DNA of 64,000 bases from Leuconostoc lactis KCTC 3528 = DSM 20202 (GTDB taxonomy: Bacteria; Bacillota; Bacilli; Lactobacillales; Lactobacillaceae), in assembly GCF_014651235.1 (NCBI RefSeq), contig NZ_BMWM01000002.1:1-64000 (forward strand). The letters run 5' to 3'. Below, piece by piece: positions 50,087 through 58,886 of this stretch. The notes under the pieces were generated by a model. It was not told where the DNA came from and did no database searches. It was given only the letters and a program-made list of their open reading frames with translations. A program made the translations under genes and the position numbers. Position 1 is the first letter of the stretch. Each line of letters opens with the position of its first letter.

Positions 50087-51016
50087 ATGCAAAACTTAGT
50101 CAAATGGCTACTCGGCTTTGTATTGGTGATGATTGTGATTTTGGTAGTCGCCGGACAATATTTTTTCCACGTCGCCCAAGTGCGAGATCCAAAATCGAAT
50201 CAGCCGGATGCATTACGTCAAAAAGATGATCCACTGTATCGCTATGAACATGATTTTTTAGCACGTGACAAGCAAGTTTGGTATGAAACGACTGCTGATG
50301 GGCTTAAGCTTGATGCTTGGTATGTGCTAGCGGCGCAAAAAACCAATAAAACGGCCATTTTGGCACATGGTTGGCATAATAATAAAACGACCATGGCGAT
50401 TTATGGTGAGTTATTCCATGAATTAGGTTATAACGTGTTAATTCCAGATAACCGCGCGCACGGGCAATCACAAGGTAAAATCATTGGCTATGGCTGGCTA
50501 GATCGGCGTGATTATATTCAATGGTTGAACCAAATCATTGCCCGTAATGGCCAGGATTCAGATATTGTCATGTATGGGATGAGCATGGGTGCAGCCACGG
50601 TCCTATCCACTTCTGGTGAGGCTGACTTGCCTAAGCAAGTCAAGGCCGTGATTGCTGATTCGTCGTACACGAGTTTACTTGAAGAAATCAAACATGAAGC
50701 CGGCGAAATGTATCATTTACCGTGGTTCCCGCTGGTGAATGTGGTTTCCGGTATTTCTAAGTTACGAGCTGGTTACTTTTATGCAGAGGCGAGTCCGCTT
50801 AAGCAAGTAGCTAAAAGCAAGACGCCGACGTTCCTGATTCATGGCGACGCGGATACGTTTGTCCCAACTAAAATGGTCTATCCATTTTACGAGGCCCTCA
50901 AGGTACCGAAAGCACTATGGGTCACGTCTGGTTCAAAGCACGTGCAAAGTTTCCACGATCACCCACAGGCCTATCGTGATAAGATTCAAGCCTTCTTAGC
51001 TCAGTATGATCAATAA
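50087..51016 (+). CDS. Membrane-anchored alpha/beta hydrolase
   Basis: A 309-residue serine hydrolase. One N-terminal membrane helix (about 6-26) suggests it faces outside. The oxyanion region is A-I-L-A-H-G-W-H-N-N, the nucleophile Ser in Y-G-M-S-M-G-A-A-T, Asp in I-H-G-D-A-D-T-F-V and His in S-K-H-V. Similar proteins in lactic acid bacteria are annotated as cell-surface hydrolases or esterases. Substrate unknown. AAGGGG fixes the start; a terminator follows. Confidence 0.83.
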   Translation: MQNLVKWLLGFVLVMIVILVVAGQYFFHVAQVRDPKSNQPDALRQKDDPLYRYEHDFLARDKQVWYETTADGLKLDAWYVLAAQKTNKTAILAHGWHNNKTTMAIYGELFHELGYNVLIPDNRAHGQSQGKIIGYGWLDRRDYIQWLNQIIARNGQDSDIVMYGMSMGAATVLSTSGEADLPKQVKAVIADSSYTSLLEEIKHEAGEMYHLPWFPLVNVVSGISKLRAGYFYAEASPLKQVAKSKTPTFLIHGDADTFVPTKMVYPFYEALKVPKALWVTSGSKHVQSFHDHPQAYRDKIQAFLAQYDQ

Positions 51017-51019
51017 TTT

Positions 51020-51058
51020 AAAAAACACCAGTCTATCGCCGATAGACTGGTGTTTTTT
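51020..51058 (+). terminator. Intrinsic terminator after the alpha/beta hydrolase
   Basis: An 18-base perfect stem (51020-51037 with 51041-51058) around a three-base loop. Confidence 0.93.
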
Positions 51059-51101
51059 ATCAAAGAGCTTAATGAACATGATATAATAATGGAGATTAAA
51101 T

Positions 51102-51131
51102 GAGGAAATAATGATGATGTGATATCATCAT
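51102..51131 (+). promoter_or_regulatory. Hairpin with tiny ORF in the proBA leader
   Basis: GAGGA (51102-51106) precedes a three-codon frame (Met-Met-Met-stop) inside a perfect hairpin ATGATGAT-N5-ATCATCAT (51111-51131). A TATAAT box lies at about 51081. The proB gene has its own AAAGGA site. Confidence 0.4.
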
Positions 51132-51168
51132 AAAAGCAACAAATAAGTTTACAAAGGATAAAATCAGC

Positions 51169-51984
51169 ATGTCAGAAGTGGTTGATCAAGCGCCAATAGC
51201 TAAGCAGTGGCGGCGTGTCGTGGTTAAAGTGGGCACGAGTAGTATTGTCGATGCGGCCGGTGAAATTAAATATCCTGTTATTAACCGGTTAGCTCAGACC
51301 TTAACGCAACTGGAACAAACCGGATATGAGGTGATTTTAGTTACGTCTGGTGCCATTGGCGTGGCGCTCAAACAAATGCATCAAACAAAACGCCCAACAG
51401 AAATTCCAGCCCAGCAGGCCTTAGCCGCGATTGGCCAAAGTTATTTGATGGCGATTTATAATCAAAGTTTTGCGTTTTATCAGCAACACGTGGGTCAAGT
51501 CCTGTTGACTTATGATGTGTTTCATAACAAGCAAATGTTACGCCATACCATCGATGCCATTGCGGCCATGTTGCAGCAGCGTGTGATTCCAATTATTAAC
51601 GAAAATGATGTGATCGCTGTCGATGAATTGGATCATCAACATTCATTTGGCGATAATGACCGCCTTGCCGCCATGGTAACGCATGAGACGAATGCTGATG
51701 CGCTGATTGTCTTAAGTGATATCGATGCGCTGTATACCGCTAATCCGCACGTTGACCCAACAGCACAACCCATTCCGTTGGTAACTGCGGTGACGGATAG
51801 TTTACGCGCCGGTGCACGGGGATCGTCAACGCTTGGGACAGGTGGGATGGCTACTAAGTTAGTGGCAGCCGATTACTTGTTGCAACATGGGCGACAAATG
51901 GTACTGATTAATGGTGAAAATCCGGCCACAATTTTAGAAGTCTTAGCGGGCGAGCCAGTTGGCACATTGTTTAAGGGAGAGTAA
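51169..51984 (+). CDS. proB: Glutamate 5-kinase
   Basis: A 271-residue amino-acid kinase without the C-terminal PUA domain. It begins V-V-K-V-G-T-S-S-I and has V-T-S-G-A-I-G-V-A, N-E-N-D-V and F-G-D-N-D-R-L-A-A, with L-G-T-G-G-M-A-T-K near the end. It makes glutamyl-5-phosphate for proline synthesis. proA starts 5 bases after the stop. AAAGGA lies about 10 bases before the ATG. Confidence 0.95.
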   Translation: MSEVVDQAPIAKQWRRVVVKVGTSSIVDAAGEIKYPVINRLAQTLTQLEQTGYEVILVTSGAIGVALKQMHQTKRPTEIPAQQALAAIGQSYLMAIYNQSFAFYQQHVGQVLLTYDVFHNKQMLRHTIDAIAAMLQQRVIPIINENDVIAVDELDHQHSFGDNDRLAAMVTHETNADALIVLSDIDALYTANPHVDPTAQPIPLVTAVTDSLRAGARGSSTLGTGGMATKLVAADYLLQHGRQMVLINGENPATILEVLAGEPVGTLFKGE

Positions 51985-51989
51985 ATGAC

Positions 51990-53237
51990 ATGGCATTAAG
52001 TGTACAAGAAATGGGGCAACGGGCCAAAAAGGCCACAGCACAAGTTGCGGGGTTGTCTTTGGCGACCCGAAACACCTTACTTAAAAATATGGGTGCCGCC
52101 TTGTTGATGCGCCAAGACGAAATTATCGCAGCTAACCAACAAGATTTGGTCGCGTATGGGGCGAGTTTGAGTCGGCCAATGCAAAAGCGACTAACACTGG
52201 ATTCAGATGCCTTAACGGCGATTGCTGAATCGTTGGCTGCTGTCGCGACCTTGCCAGATCCGCTCGCTGGTCCTTATGACACATGGGAAAATCATGCGGG
52301 TTTGAAGATTGTGAAAAAAATTGTGCCGTTGGGCGTGGTGGCGATGATTTATGAAGCACGGCCCAATGTCACCGTGGATGCAGCTGCCTTAGCTTTGAAG
52401 TCGGGCAATGCCGTCATTTTGCGTGGTGGTAAAGAAGCGATTCACAGTAACACAGTGCTCGCCACGATTTTACGGGATGTGCTGATTGATCATAACTTAA
52501 ACCCAGATATTATCCAACTTATCACAGATACGACCCACGAATCAGTTAACACGCTACTACATATGCGTGAGGCCATTGACGTTTTGATTCCACGGGGCTC
52601 AGCCGCCTTCATTGATTATGTGGTGGCCAATGCGACCGTCCCTGTGATTGAAACCGGTGCGGGGAACACGCATATTTTTGTGGATCCCTCTGCTGATCAA
52701 GCCGCTGCTTTACGGATTATTCATAATGCGAAAACGCAAAAACCAGCCGTTTGTAACGCGGCTGAAAAACTATTAATCCATGAAGCGATTGCTCAAGAAT
52801 TTTTACCAAAAATTGCGGATGCATTAATTGCCGCACGGGTGGCGTTGCGCGGTGATCAAGCCAGTTTGGGGATTGATGGCCGCCTTACCCCAGCCAGTGA
52901 CGCTGACTGGGATACGGAATATAATGATTTGGTGATGGGCATTAAGATTGTGCCGGACGTCACGGCGGCGATTGATTGGATAAACACGCATACGACGCAT
53001 CATTCAGAGACCATCATTAGCCAAGACCCTGATAACATTGCGGCGTTTATGAACCAAGTCGATGCGGCAGTGGTTTATCAAAACGCTTCTAGTCGCTTCA
53101 CTGATGGGTTTGAATTTGGTTTTGGGGCAGAGATTGGGATTTCAACGCAGAAGTTGTATGCGCGGGGACCAATGGGGTTGCCAGCTTTGACGACAATCAA
53201 ATACGAAGTCTTTGGCGATGGCCAAATTCGGGCATAA
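51990..53237 (+). CDS. proA: Glutamate-5-semialdehyde dehydrogenase
   Basis: A 415-residue NADPH-dependent reductase of the aldehyde dehydrogenase superfamily. Motifs are Y-E-A-R-P-N-V-T-V-D, L-R-G-G-K-E-A, catalytic Cys in K-P-A-V-C-N-A-A-E and a late S-S-R-F-T-D-G-F-E-F-G-F-G-A-E. With proB it makes the proline precursor; proC is not here. A terminator follows. Confidence 0.95.
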   Translation: MALSVQEMGQRAKKATAQVAGLSLATRNTLLKNMGAALLMRQDEIIAANQQDLVAYGASLSRPMQKRLTLDSDALTAIAESLAAVATLPDPLAGPYDTWENHAGLKIVKKIVPLGVVAMIYEARPNVTVDAAALALKSGNAVILRGGKEAIHSNTVLATILRDVLIDHNLNPDIIQLITDTTHESVNTLLHMREAIDVLIPRGSAAFIDYVVANATVPVIETGAGNTHIFVDPSADQAAALRIIHNAKTQKPAVCNAAEKLLIHEAIAQEFLPKIADALIAARVALRGDQASLGIDGRLTPASDADWDTEYNDLVMGIKIVPDVTAAIDWINTHTTHHSETIISQDPDNIAAFMNQVDAAVVYQNASSRFTDGFEFGFGAEIGISTQKLYARGPMGLPALTTIKYEVFGDGQIRA

Positions 53238-53271
53238 AAAAAGTGTTGCAGGATGACTGCAACACTTTTTT
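53237..53271. terminator. Terminator between proA and the minus-strand nucleoside hydrolase
   Basis: A 15-base stem (53237-53251 with 53257-53271), GATGA loop, A and T tracts on both sides. Confidence 0.92.
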
Positions 53272-53273
53272 GT

Positions 53274-54230
53274 TTAAGCTAATACCTTGAGCATGAGTTG
53301 TTGGAAATCAGTGACAAAACGATCGGTATCCACCAGAATGGCGGCTTTAGTTGTGGTTGGTTCTAAGAGTTTCTCTTTATCACCAATTGTACGACCATAA
53401 TCACCGCTTTCACGATCATACGTCACGTGCATGGCTAAAGGCATCGTTGTCACATAAGATGGGTCAATCCCAACAGCGACTGCCAATGGGTCGTGTAAGG
53501 CAGCGCCTTTCTTGTCGATGTCAAGATTGTAATAGGCATCAATATAGAAATCCATTAAATCAGCATATTTTGTGGCAGCGACCGTGCCCAAAGCGCGCCA
53601 AGCGGCTGTTTCTTTTTTGGTGAGTAACGTCCGCAATGTCACATCAAGGCCGACCATCGTCAAATTCTTTTGGTGCGTGAAGGCATAATCAGCGTCTTCT
53701 GGGTCTTGATGAATGTTGGCTTCGGTAAATGGTGTCACATTGCCCGGCACGGTCAAGGCACCACCCATTAAGGTCGTGTTGCCAATGAGTTGGGCCACTT
53801 CAGGGTCTTTTTTGATAGCTGTGGCTAAGTTGGTCAATGGGCCAGTTGGGATAAAGATCAAGTCATCACCGTATTGGTGTGCTGCTTCAATCAAAAAGTC
53901 GACGCCAGATTGAGCCTCAACAGCGCGTGGCGCCGTAGCTAAGGCCACTTCACCGACACCATTTTTACCATGAATTAGTTGTGAAATTTCCATGACGTCA
54001 AAATGATCAGTCGTTGATGAGTGGCTTTCGCCGAGGAAAACGGGGACATCATCTGCACCGAGGAGATGTAGTAAGTTTAATGAATTTTGGGCGGCTGTTG
54101 TCACCAACGTGTTACCGTAACTTGAAATAATACCAATCAAGTCAACGTTAGGATCGCCTACGGCATAAGCGAGTGCTAAAGCATCATCGATACCTGTATC
54201 CAAATCGAGGATCATTTTCTTTTGAGCCAT
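53274..54230 (-). CDS. Nucleoside hydrolase, second family member
   Basis: About 318 residues of the IunH fold. I-L-D-L-D-T-G-I-D-D-A-L-A near the start is the calcium-binding signature, with I-P-T-G-P-L-T-N-L-A, M-G-G-A and a late L-H-D-P-L-A motif. It shares the fold but not close sequence with the enzyme at 19900, so substrates may differ. The conserved part starts at the ATG at 54230. A GTG at 54269, four bases from GGAGG, is in frame and would add 13 residues; see the leader entry. Confidence 0.87.
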   Translation of the reverse strand: MAQKKMILDLDTGIDDALALAYAVGDPNVDLIGIISSYGNTLVTTAAQNSLNLLHLLGADDVPVFLGESHSSTTDHFDVMEISQLIHGKNGVGEVALATAPRAVEAQSGVDFLIEAAHQYGDDLIFIPTGPLTNLATAIKKDPEVAQLIGNTTLMGGALTVPGNVTPFTEANIHQDPEDADYAFTHQKNLTMVGLDVTLRTLLTKKETAAWRALGTVAATKYADLMDFYIDAYYNLDIDKKGAALHDPLAVAVGIDPSYVTTMPLAMHVTYDRESGDYGRTIGDKEKLLEPTTTKAAILVDTDRFVTDFQQLMLKVLA

Positions 54231-54278
54231 AATCGTGTTGTGCGCAGGCAGCTGGTGAACTGTGAGCACATTTCCTCC
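54228..54278 (-). promoter_or_regulatory. Shine-Dalgarno / hairpin / start leader of nucleoside hydrolase 2
   Basis: On the minus strand GGAGG (54274-54278) is followed by a stem TGTGC (54266-54270) with GCACA (54239-54243) and then 8 bases before ATG 54230. Unlike the other leaders, the intervening frame is open, so a simple GTG start at 54269 is also possible. Confidence 0.4.
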
Positions 54279-54371
54279 AATAAAATTGATACCTTTATTA
54301 TACGCACTCTGAAGAAATTTTGCGTGCCATGACGTATTTTGCGTATAATAAACTTTAAATACATTAGCGTT

Positions 54372-54410
54372 GAAAGGATGTGCGGGTCAAGCGCACAGTT
54401 TAAACAAATG
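54372..54410 (+). promoter_or_regulatory. Shine-Dalgarno / hairpin / start leader of the ferredoxin-NADP reductase gene
   Basis: GAAAGGA (54372-54378) is directly followed by a perfect hairpin TGTGCG-N7-CGCACA (54379-54397) and then 10 bases to ATG 54408. A mini-ORF GTG 54380 to TAA 54403 lies in the hairpin and ends 4 bases before the start. Confidence 0.6.
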
Positions 54411-55415
54411 ACACAAGAACCATACGATATTGCCATTATTGGCGGTGGCCCAGTGGGCATGTTTGCAGCGTTTTATGCCAGTTTGCGTGATACCAAGGTT
54501 GTTTTGATTGAAAGTTTGGCTATGCTAGGCGGTCAGGTTATGTCCTTATATCCTGAAAAACGTATTCTTGATGTGGCGGGCTTTCCAGGTGTGAAAGGGG
54601 CAGACTTTATTGCAGCCTTAGACCAGCAGTTAGGCATGTTTCCCGTCGATGTGAAGTTAAATACGACGGTGAGCAATGTTGAACAGGCAACCGATTTATT
54701 TCATTTGGCGACGAGTCAAGGGGAAACCATTCAAGCAAAAACGGTGATTATCACGACCGGAAAAGGCGCCTTTGAACCACGGAAAATGCAAGTTGATGGC
54801 GTGGATGAACTGGTGGGCCAAGGGGTGCATTATTTTGTGACTGATCCACAGATATTTAAGAATCACGACATCGCTATTGCCGGTGGTGGCGACTCAGCGG
54901 TTGATATGGCGGTTATGTTAAATGATGTCGCCGCCTCAACGCGTTTGATTCACCGCCGAGAAACTTTTCGTGCGATGGAACAAAGTGTTAACGCGTTGAA
55001 CGCCTCGGACGTTATCCAAGAAACACCCCAAAAAATCGTGGCGATTGAGAAGTTGGCAAATGGGCAATTACAGTTGACATTAGCGCATGTGAAAGACGAC
55101 CAAAAACCCCATGTTATCCGGGTTGATGATTTGATGATTAACTATGGGTTTATTTCGGAACGTCAAACAATTGAAAGTTGGACGATACAACCTGCATTAG
55201 CTGGGAACGGTTTTGCGGTTGATCAGGAAATGCGAACCAGTATTCCTGGCGTTTTTGCAATTGGGGATGCCAACCACTATGTCGGGAAAGCCGATTTAAT
55301 TGCGGTCGGGTTTGGTGAGGCACCAAACGCCGTTAATGCGGCTATTCGTTACTTTGATCCCCATCGTGGTGGCCCCGTACATTCCAGTTCTTTGACATTA
55401 AAAACGGATGATTGA
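54408..55415 (+). CDS. Ferredoxin/flavodoxin-NADP reductase (YumC/TrxB-like)
   Basis: About 335 residues, a flavoprotein of the thioredoxin-reductase-like FNR2 class. FAD-binding G-G-G-P-V-G-M-F-A-A and NADPH-binding G-G-G-D-S-A-V-D-M-A are clear, as is the late A-I-G-D-A-N. There is no C-x-x-C active site, so it is not a thioredoxin reductase. It probably supplies reduced ferredoxin or flavodoxin. ATG 54408 begins the conserved part. A longer frame exists upstream, but that region folds as a leader. Confidence 0.9.
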   Translation: MTQEPYDIAIIGGGPVGMFAAFYASLRDTKVVLIESLAMLGGQVMSLYPEKRILDVAGFPGVKGADFIAALDQQLGMFPVDVKLNTTVSNVEQATDLFHLATSQGETIQAKTVIITTGKGAFEPRKMQVDGVDELVGQGVHYFVTDPQIFKNHDIAIAGGGDSAVDMAVMLNDVAASTRLIHRRETFRAMEQSVNALNASDVIQETPQKIVAIEKLANGQLQLTLAHVKDDQKPHVIRVDDLMINYGFISERQTIESWTIQPALAGNGFAVDQEMRTSIPGVFAIGDANHYVGKADLIAVGFGEAPNAVNAAIRYFDPHRGGPVHSSSLTLKTDD

Positions 55416-55428
55416 GGTCACGCGTCAA

Positions 55429-55462
55429 AATAAAAAGCAGCCACACTTGGCTGCTTTTTATT
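55429..55462. terminator. Bidirectional terminator between FNR and the nuclease gene
   Basis: A 14-base stem (55429-55442 with 55449-55462) carrying AGCAGCC/GGCTGCT with A/T flanks. Confidence 0.9.
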
Positions 55463-56339
55463 TCACATGATTTTGGATCGTAACTTTACCAGTTTGATAA
55501 TCAATCGTGATCCCAGGTTGGACGTTGAAAATCCAGTAATTTAAGTTTAACGTTTTCCCGTTATCTTGCACAGATTTGGCCATATAATGGACACCACGCG
55601 CAATCCGTTCAGTGCCAACATACAAGGGGGTAACTTGTCCACGAATCGTGATATTGGGGTGTTGATTAATGGCTTGACGGATATCATCTTCCGGTACGAG
55701 CTGACCTGGATAAGCATTTTGAACACGTGTACCGGCAATCATGTTTTCCGTCACCATGGTTGGCATCCCAAAAAATTGGTAGCCGACAAGATGAGACTTG
55801 TTCCATAATGCTTGTTTGCCTTTGCCAAGTTTGACGTTTGGATTGCTGTGGTAGCCACCGACCCATTTCGTGCCATCAAAACGATCGTTGATGAACCAAC
55901 CAGAGGGCCTGACTTGATAATCAATCGTGTCTGGTCGTGGCGTTACCTTATTAATAGCGTCACGACTGGCCAAAAAGTTGGCTTGTTGGGTCCGACCCAG
56001 TGCGTCTAATGGTGATAGACTCAAACCATCCACTGGACGTAGTTTAGAGCCATGTGAGGGAAAGGTTTCCTGCATCTCGGCGGGGGTAAAAGTGGCCTTA
56101 TTTTGATTCACATGGACAAGGTCACCATCCAGCGTGCCATCCCATTGCAAGTTCAGCAAGGCTTGGTTGTCGGGTGCTAAAACTGTCGCATATTTGGATT
56201 GTTGGGTTGTGGGGGCTGGGTGTTGGGTTTGATTATTTTGCCAGAGATAAAAACCAATCAGCAGTAATAAGATGACTGATCCAATCAACTGTTGTTTAGG
56301 GGACGGGTTTTGTCGTCGCGTTGTGCGTTTTCTAGCCAT
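55458..56339 (-). CDS. Membrane-anchored DNA/RNA non-specific endonuclease (EndA-like)
   Basis: A 293-residue protein. A basic N-terminal tail and one membrane helix (about 17-34) lead to an outside beta-beta-alpha-metal nuclease domain. The usual D-R-G-H motif reads N-K-S-H-L-V-G-Y-Q, keeping the catalytic His, and the metal-binding Asn segment is N-M-I-A-G-T-R-V-Q-N. Streptococcal EndA of this family degrades one strand during DNA uptake; a nutritional or uptake role is possible here given the comG genes at 29.7-33.2 kb. Confidence 0.85.
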   Translation of the reverse strand: MARKRTTRRQNPSPKQQLIGSVILLLLIGFYLWQNNQTQHPAPTTQQSKYATVLAPDNQALLNLQWDGTLDGDLVHVNQNKATFTPAEMQETFPSHGSKLRPVDGLSLSPLDALGRTQQANFLASRDAINKVTPRPDTIDYQVRPSGWFINDRFDGTKWVGGYHSNPNVKLGKGKQALWNKSHLVGYQFFGMPTMVTENMIAGTRVQNAYPGQLVPEDDIRQAINQHPNITIRGQVTPLYVGTERIARGVHYMAKSVQDNGKTLNLNYWIFNVQPGITIDYQTGKVTIQNHVK

Positions 56340-56420
56340 GATTATTCTCCATTTTGAAGCTCATAACAGCATATCATTTTTCGACAAAAATGAAAAACAG
56401 TGTGGCAAACATCAACTGCA

Positions 56421-57155
56421 CTAAAAAGTCATGGCGTTTAAGAAGCGTTGAATCCGCGGATCTTGTGCTTGGAAAAAACCGGCTGATGGGCCATCATAAC
56501 CTATTTTACCATCTTCCATGAAAATGATTTTATCGGCAACGGCTTGTGCAAATGCTAAATTATGGGTGACAATCACCATGGATTTCTTTTGATTAGCAAG
56601 ATCGCGTAAGACACGTAAGACTTGGGCTTCTAACTCAGGGTCCAACGCACTGGTCGGTTCGTCAAGGAGCAGATAATCGGGCTGCATGGCCAAGGCACGG
56701 AGAATGGCGACGCGTTGTTGTTGCCCACCAGATAGTTGATACGGATAGCGAGGAGCGAGGTCGGCCATATCAAATTGGGTCAACAGATTGGTGGCTTGCG
56801 CAGTCGCTTGATCGGCTGGGATACCCTTGACTTTAATCGGCCCTTGGGTGAGGTTTTTAAGTACCGTTAAGTGAGTAAACAAAGCTTTTTCCTGGAAAAC
56901 CATGCCAAAATGCTGCCGAACGGCTAATAATTTTGGTGCGGTTAGTGGCTGACTCAAATCAAGCGTCTGTTCGTCAATGGTTAAAGTACCAGACGTTGGT
57001 TGCGCTAATAGATTCAAAGTGCGCAGTAACGTTGATTTACCCGAGCCGGATGGGCCAAGAATGACGGTTGTTTGTTCAGCGGGAAAAGTTGTGGATACTT
57101 GATCTAAGGCGCGGCGGTCGCCATATTGTTGGACTAAATTTTTGACAGTAATCAT
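56421..57155 (-). CDS. Polar amino acid ABC transporter ATP-binding protein (cystine type)
   Basis: A 244-residue ABC ATPase: Walker A G-P-S-G-S-G-K-S-T, Q-loop F-Q-E, signature L-S-G-G-Q-Q-Q-R, Walker B Y-L-L-L-D-E-P and switch His. It powers the importer made with the two genes upstream (permease and binding protein); the start overlaps the permease stop by 4 bases. Third gene of the operon. Confidence 0.9.
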   Translation of the reverse strand: MITVKNLVQQYGDRRALDQVSTTFPAEQTTVILGPSGSGKSTLLRTLNLLAQPTSGTLTIDEQTLDLSQPLTAPKLLAVRQHFGMVFQEKALFTHLTVLKNLTQGPIKVKGIPADQATAQATNLLTQFDMADLAPRYPYQLSGGQQQRVAILRALAMQPDYLLLDEPTSALDPELEAQVLRVLRDLANQKKSMVIVTHNLAFAQAVADKIIFMEDGKIGYDGPSAGFFQAQDPRIQRFLNAMTF

Positions 57156-57850
57156 TGAGCAAACCTCGAGGTATAGCGTTCTAACTGATGTTGGGCAAGC
57201 GATAAAATGGTGGTGAAGACAGCGTAAACAAATGCAGCTAAAATGTACATAGTCAAAATTTGATAATTTTCAGCAGCAATTTGTTGACTGAGGTAAAACA
57301 TTTCCACAATGGTAATTACGCTGGCGAGTGAGGTATCTTTTAACAAACCAATTAAAGCATTGCTTAACGGCGGGATTGAGATCCGCGCCGCTTGTGGCAA
57401 AATGACATCCGCAAAGACTTGCCAGCGATTCATCCCTAATGATTCAGCCGCTTCAATTTGGACGCGCGGGACCGACGAAATCGCGGCACGGACACTTTCC
57501 GAAGCATAGGCCCCTGTATTAAGGGAGAAAACGGTAATTGCTGATAGCCAAGCGTTGGCAAAGAGTGTCACATGCGCGCTGGGGAGACCATAAAACACAA
57601 TAAACAATTGCACAATCATGGGTGTTGACCGGAAAAGCCACACGTAAAAGCCGGCAATGGTTTTATGTCCTCGCAGTAGCAGTCGCGGAATCGGCGCTGC
57701 GGGTAACTTGGCTAAACGAATGAGCGCCGTGATGACGGCAAATACAAGTGCTAAAGCAAATGATATGACGGTCAGTGGTAATGTATAAATTAATGCGGCC
57801 CGAAAAAGTTGGGGCAGATATTGGCCGGCGAGGGGGATAAAATCAGACAT
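57152..57850 (-). CDS. Polar amino acid ABC transporter permease
   Basis: A 232-residue membrane subunit of the HisM/GlnP type with about five helices and the coupling motif near E-A-A-E-S-L-G-M. It carries the cystine-type importer's membrane channel. AAAGGA precedes the start. It lies between the binding-protein and ATPase genes. Confidence 0.9.
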   Translation of the reverse strand: MSDFIPLAGQYLPQLFRAALIYTLPLTVISFALALVFAVITALIRLAKLPAAPIPRLLLRGHKTIAGFYVWLFRSTPMIVQLFIVFYGLPSAHVTLFANAWLSAITVFSLNTGAYASESVRAAISSVPRVQIEAAESLGMNRWQVFADVILPQAARISIPPLSNALIGLLKDTSLASVITIVEMFYLSQQIAAENYQILTMYILAAFVYAVFTTILSLAQHQLERYTSRFAQ

Positions 57851-57912
57851 GGGTAGCGTTCCTTTTAGCGACGATATGGTTCAATTAACGTTTGAGCCGT
57901 GAACCGGTTGGT

Positions 57913-58704
57913 TTATGGCTGGGTGAGATCAGTATTGAAGTATTTAAGTGACAATTTTTTGAGTGTGCCATCAGCTTCTAAGTCTTTTAAGGCGTTATTA
58001 ATGGCCTTTTGAAGGGCTGTATTTTGTTTGTTAAGCAGTGGTGCGGCTGGGGTTGCGGGACTTTCTTGACTTAAATCAACGGCGGTTGTGGCAGCGTCAG
58101 GATTGGCCTTTTTCCATGTGGCATAAGCACCTAAGTCATTGAGCGCACCGTCAGCGCGCTTGGTTGTCACTAAATTCATGGCTTCAGTCATGCCAGGGAC
58201 AGCAACGATGTCAGCGCCGCTTTTTTTAGCCAGGGCACCAAAGTTCGAAGTGGTTGATTGCGCCATCTTTTTACCTTTAAGATCAGCTAACGTGTTGAGA
58301 TGGGTTTCATCGGTACGCTTGATGAGGACCGTTTTAGCATATAGATATGGTGTGGCAAATAAGTAAGCTTTTTGGCGTTCTGGTGTGATCCCGACATCGT
58401 TGAAAACGACATCGTAACGCTTAGCACCAAGGCCTGCAATGAGCGAATCCCACTTTGTTTGGACGTATTTGGGTTTCAAACCGAGTTTTTTGGCAATGGC
58501 AGTTGATAAGTCCACTTCAAAACCGGTCAATTGCCCATTTTGACGGTAAGAAAATGGCGCAAAAGTCCCTTCTAACCCAATAGTTAACGTGCCAGGGGTG
58601 ATCGTTTGTGAGGCTTCTTTTGGCCGGGCTTGGTGTTGGGTAAGGCCGATAGCTAAACCGGCTACAACAACGAGGCTGGCGACGATGATGATGATTTTTT
58701 TCAT
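57913..58704 (-). CDS. Amino acid ABC transporter substrate-binding protein, probably cystine
   Basis: A 263-residue secreted or membrane-anchored binding protein. The first 22 residues are a signal or anchor helix without a lipobox Cys. The domain begins with L-T-I-G-L-E-G-T-F-A-P-F-S-Y and has L-T-G-F-E-V-D and K-W-D-S-L-I-A-G-L, patterns of the TcyA/TcyJ/FliY cystine-binding group, with V-G-I-T-P-E-R-Q. Cystine is the best guess, supported by Cys in the upstream leader peptide. AGGAG sets the start. Confidence 0.85.
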   Translation of the reverse strand: MKKIIIIVASLVVVAGLAIGLTQHQARPKEASQTITPGTLTIGLEGTFAPFSYRQNGQLTGFEVDLSTAIAKKLGLKPKYVQTKWDSLIAGLGAKRYDVVFNDVGITPERQKAYLFATPYLYAKTVLIKRTDETHLNTLADLKGKKMAQSTTSNFGALAKKSGADIVAVPGMTEAMNLVTTKRADGALNDLGAYATWKKANPDAATTAVDLSQESPATPAAPLLNKQNTALQKAINNALKDLEADGTLKKLSLKYFNTDLTQP

Positions 58705-58730
58705 TTTGCTTCTCCTGTGGGCAAATAAAA

Positions 58731-58762
58731 AGCGCCAACTAGTGAAATACCTAGTTGGCGCT
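58731..58762 (-). terminator. Attenuator terminator ahead of the cystine-type ABC operon
   Basis: On the minus strand AGCGCCAACTAG (58762-58751) pairs perfectly with CTAGTTGGCGCT (58742-58731) across an eight-base loop, then TTTTATTT. It lies between the leader peptide and the first gene, so it must be bypassed for expression. Confidence 0.9.
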
Positions 58763-58804
58763 GCGTTAGTCCGTATGATAGTTTGATCAAATGTATGTCA
58801 AAAT

Positions 58805-58828
58805 ACCGGTGCTAAACAAAGCGCCGGT
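58805..58828 (-). promoter_or_regulatory. Leader-peptide hairpin competing with the attenuator
   Basis: On the minus strand ACCGGCGCT (58828-58820) pairs with AGCACCGGT (58813-58805), one C-A mismatch, six-base loop. Its GGCGCT (58825-58820) can instead pair with AGCGCC of the terminator arm (58762-58757), so the two states exclude each other. The 3' arm overlaps the leader stop codon. Confidence 0.65.
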
Positions 58829-58865
58829 GTGAGCAATATTCAGTTGCTGCGATTAACTTTAACAT
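58812..58865 (-). CDS. 17-residue leader peptide of the cystine-type ABC operon
   Basis: ATG 58865 follows GGAGG (58871-58875) with 5-base spacing. The peptide is MLKLIAATEYCSHRRFV and stops with TAG at 58812-58814. One Cys, one Ser, one His and two Arg codons lie in a row just before a hairpin. A ribosome stalled there would change RNA folding. This is the layout of an amino-acid attenuator; cysteine is the best candidate because of the downstream transporter. Confidence 0.75.
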   Translation of the reverse strand: MLKLIAATEYCSHRRFV

Positions 58866-58886
58866 AACATCCTCCAAAACAACTTC

